This document shows positions 62,847 through 64,000 of a stretch of DNA of 64,000 nucleotides, piece after piece (position 1 is the first letter of the stretch; every line of letters begins with the position of its first letter). A model generated the notes under the pieces. That model had not been told where the DNA came from, did no database searches, and saw only the letters and a list, made by a program, of their open reading frames with translations. The DNA is from Pedobacter cryophilus (lineage in GTDB: Bacteria > Bacteroidota > Bacteroidia > Sphingobacteriales > Sphingobacteriaceae). The DNA lies in contig NZ_SWBP01000002.1 of assembly GCF_005116455.1 (NCBI RefSeq), positions 186,001 through 250,000 of the forward strand, written 5' to 3'. Position numbers and translations under genes: made by a program.

Positions 62847-63545
62847 ATGAGAACAGAATTAATAAACGACATTATTGGCTGGGATACTGCAAACTGGTCT
62901 AAATCTCTTGATTATTGGAATCAGAAAATTGATATTAAAGGTAAAAATTACAACTGTTTAGAAATTGGCGCCGAGCAAGGAGGTTTATCTTTATGGCTCG
63001 CTTTAAATGGTAATAAAGTGATTTGCACTGATTTTAGTTATTTTGATCAGCCTCAAATTCTTCAAAAAGCAAAAAATTTGCATCGAAAGTATAACTGCGA
63101 AAGAAAAATTACCTACCAACCACTAAGTGCGCTAGAAATTCCTTATGATAATTACTTTGATATTATTCTGTTTAAATCTGTTTTGGGCGGTATTGGCTCT
63201 AATAAAATAAAAGACGTAGATCAATTAGTAATCAATCAAATATATAAAGCCTTAAAGCCAGGTGGGAAACTGTTATTTGTAGAAAACACAGCAGCTTCGC
63301 TATTACATAAATACTCTAGAAAGTGGTTTATTAGATGGTCTAGCGAATGGAATTATTCTAAACTTAAAGATATAGTGAAGCTTTTTTCGTCTTATAAAAC
63401 GCTGAATTATAAAACAGTAGGATTTTTAGGAACTTTTGGTAGAAACGAAAAGCAAAGGATATTTTTAGGTAAAATTGATGCTATTTGTGATTATTTAATC
63501 CCAAAATCTAATCGGTATATTATGATTGGTGTAGCCGAGAAATAA
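62847..63545 (+). CDS. Class I SAM-dependent methyltransferase
   Basis: I start the gene at ATG 62847 (MRTELINDIIGWDTANW); the upstream TTG adds an unlikely hydrophobic lead. The 232-residue protein has the SAM-binding motif CLEIGAEQGGLSLWLA (about 38-53), a second motif VICTDFS, then DIILFKSVLGGI and the post-motif ALKPGGKLLFVENT, which make a type 11 methyltransferase fold. The substrate is unknown. Its N-terminal half, with LINDIIGWDTANWSKSLDYW, resembles methyltransferases in sugar or glycolipid pathways, but no neighbour supports that. Confidence 0.82.
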   Translation: MRTELINDIIGWDTANWSKSLDYWNQKIDIKGKNYNCLEIGAEQGGLSLWLALNGNKVICTDFSYFDQPQILQKAKNLHRKYNCERKITYQPLSALEIPYDNYFDIILFKSVLGGIGSNKIKDVDQLVINQIYKALKPGGKLLFVENTAASLLHKYSRKWFIRWSSEWNYSKLKDIVKLFSSYKTLNYKTVGFLGTFGRNEKQRIFLGKIDAICDYLIPKSNRYIMIGVAEK

Positions 63546-63562
63546 TTTTTTTTAAAAATAGC

Positions 63563-64000
63563 TTAAATAATACCCATTCTGTTAGAGTCTAACTTTAACA
63601 AAATGAAGAGTAAAATAGTGAAACTTATTAAAGAAGAGCCACCATAGCTTATAAAAGGCAGAGGAATGCCAATTACAGGCATTAAACCGATAGTCATGGC
63701 TATGTTCACAAAGAAATGGCAAAAAACGATACAGGCAACGGCATAACCATAAACCCGACTGAAAGAGGATCTTTGCCTTTCGGCGAGGTGTAAAATACGA
63801 AGCAAAAGCATTAAATAAATAGCAATCACCACAAAACTGCCCACAAACCCCCATTCTTCACCAACGGTACAAAATATAAAATCGGTACTTTGTTCGGGTA
63901 CAAAGTTAAATTTTGTTTGGGTTCCCTGTAAATAACCTTTCCCTAATAAACCGCCAGAACCAATGGCAATTTTAGATTGGTCTACATTATAACCAGCGCC
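63563..64000 (-). CDS. rodA: Rod shape-determining protein RodA, C-terminal part (gene runs off the window)
   Basis: RodA is the SEDS glycosyltransferase that polymerises lipid II for side-wall growth together with PBP2. Only the last 145 codons are present, read leftward; the N-terminal part lies beyond base 64000. The visible part has the invariant QSKIAIGSGG, GYLQGTQTKFNFVPEQSTDFIFCTVGEEWGFVG segment and the closing helices (AVACIVFCHFFVNIAMTIGLMPVIGIPLPFISYGGSSLISF), all typical of RodA rather than FtsW. The stop leaves a KLDSNRMGII tail. Confidence 0.94.
   Translation of the reverse strand, partial: GAGYNVDQSKIAIGSGGLLGKGYLQGTQTKFNFVPEQSTDFIFCTVGEEWGFVGSFVVIAIYLMLLLRILHLAERQRSSFSRVYGYAVACIVFCHFFVNIAMTIGLMPVIGIPLPFISYGGSSLISFTILLFILLKLDSNRMGII

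Overview
The window comes from a low-GC member of the Bacteroidetes, most likely Sphingobacteriaceae and Pedobacter-like. The evidence is a SusC/SusD pair, hybrid two-component regulation with an AraC output domain, C-terminal type IX secretion (T9SS) sorting domains, promoters with the TAnnTTTG minus-7 box, few Shine-Dalgarno sequences, and a RodA, ValRS and ribosomal protein cluster of Bacteroidetes type. The genus is inferred, not proven.

Layout. 1-4500: the start of a leftward lipoprotein gene, then rpsL-rpsG-fusA-rpsJ. The cluster ends at a terminator after rpsJ instead of running into rplC. 4653-7944: an HTH-Fic protein between two near-identical hairpins, an unknown exported protein, and a prephenate dehydrogenase that resembles the fungal TYR1 type. 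8276-32290: a polysaccharide utilization locus (PUL) of 12 genes. It holds a Gly-rich T9SS protein, an esterase, two right-handed beta-helix proteins, a sialate-O-acetylesterase-like enzyme, a 1360-residue hybrid sensor/regulator, GH2, an alginate-lyase-superfamily (PL38-like) lyase, GH88, PL6, SusC and SusD. Lyases, an unsaturated uronyl hydrolase and two esterases together point to an acylated uronic-acid polymer such as a glucuronan- or alginate-like glycan or exopolysaccharide. Three transcription units of the locus carry tandem 11-bp boxes exactly 22 bp apart, which are good candidates for the regulator's binding sites.

32418-46999: housekeeping and unknown genes: NamZ-like muramidase, LolC/E-type permease, an ECF sigma factor with a membrane-anchored beta-barrel partner, mazG, an MnmD-like methyltransferase, a rhodanese, a LON-domain protein, valS, an HsdR-N-like nuclease domain, holA, an EVE protein and lipoproteins. 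47023-48003 is an array of 108- and 121-bp repeats. 48087-50376 is proBA, followed by a GH113-like lipoprotein and a repeat-rich, gene-poor stretch (51517-53000) with a broken XRE regulator. 54542-57753 is a copper module: an AraC regulator with its own HMA domain, CopA and a CopZ-like chaperone. The end holds a T9SS subtilase, tdk, an acidic protein, a methyltransferase and the C-terminal part of rodA.

The window is rich in short palindromic and word-like dispersed repeats. Two of them lie in frame inside valS, and one of these shares a perfect 15-bp inverted repeat with the fusA-rpsJ spacer. No tRNA, rRNA, IS transposase or CRISPR array was seen.
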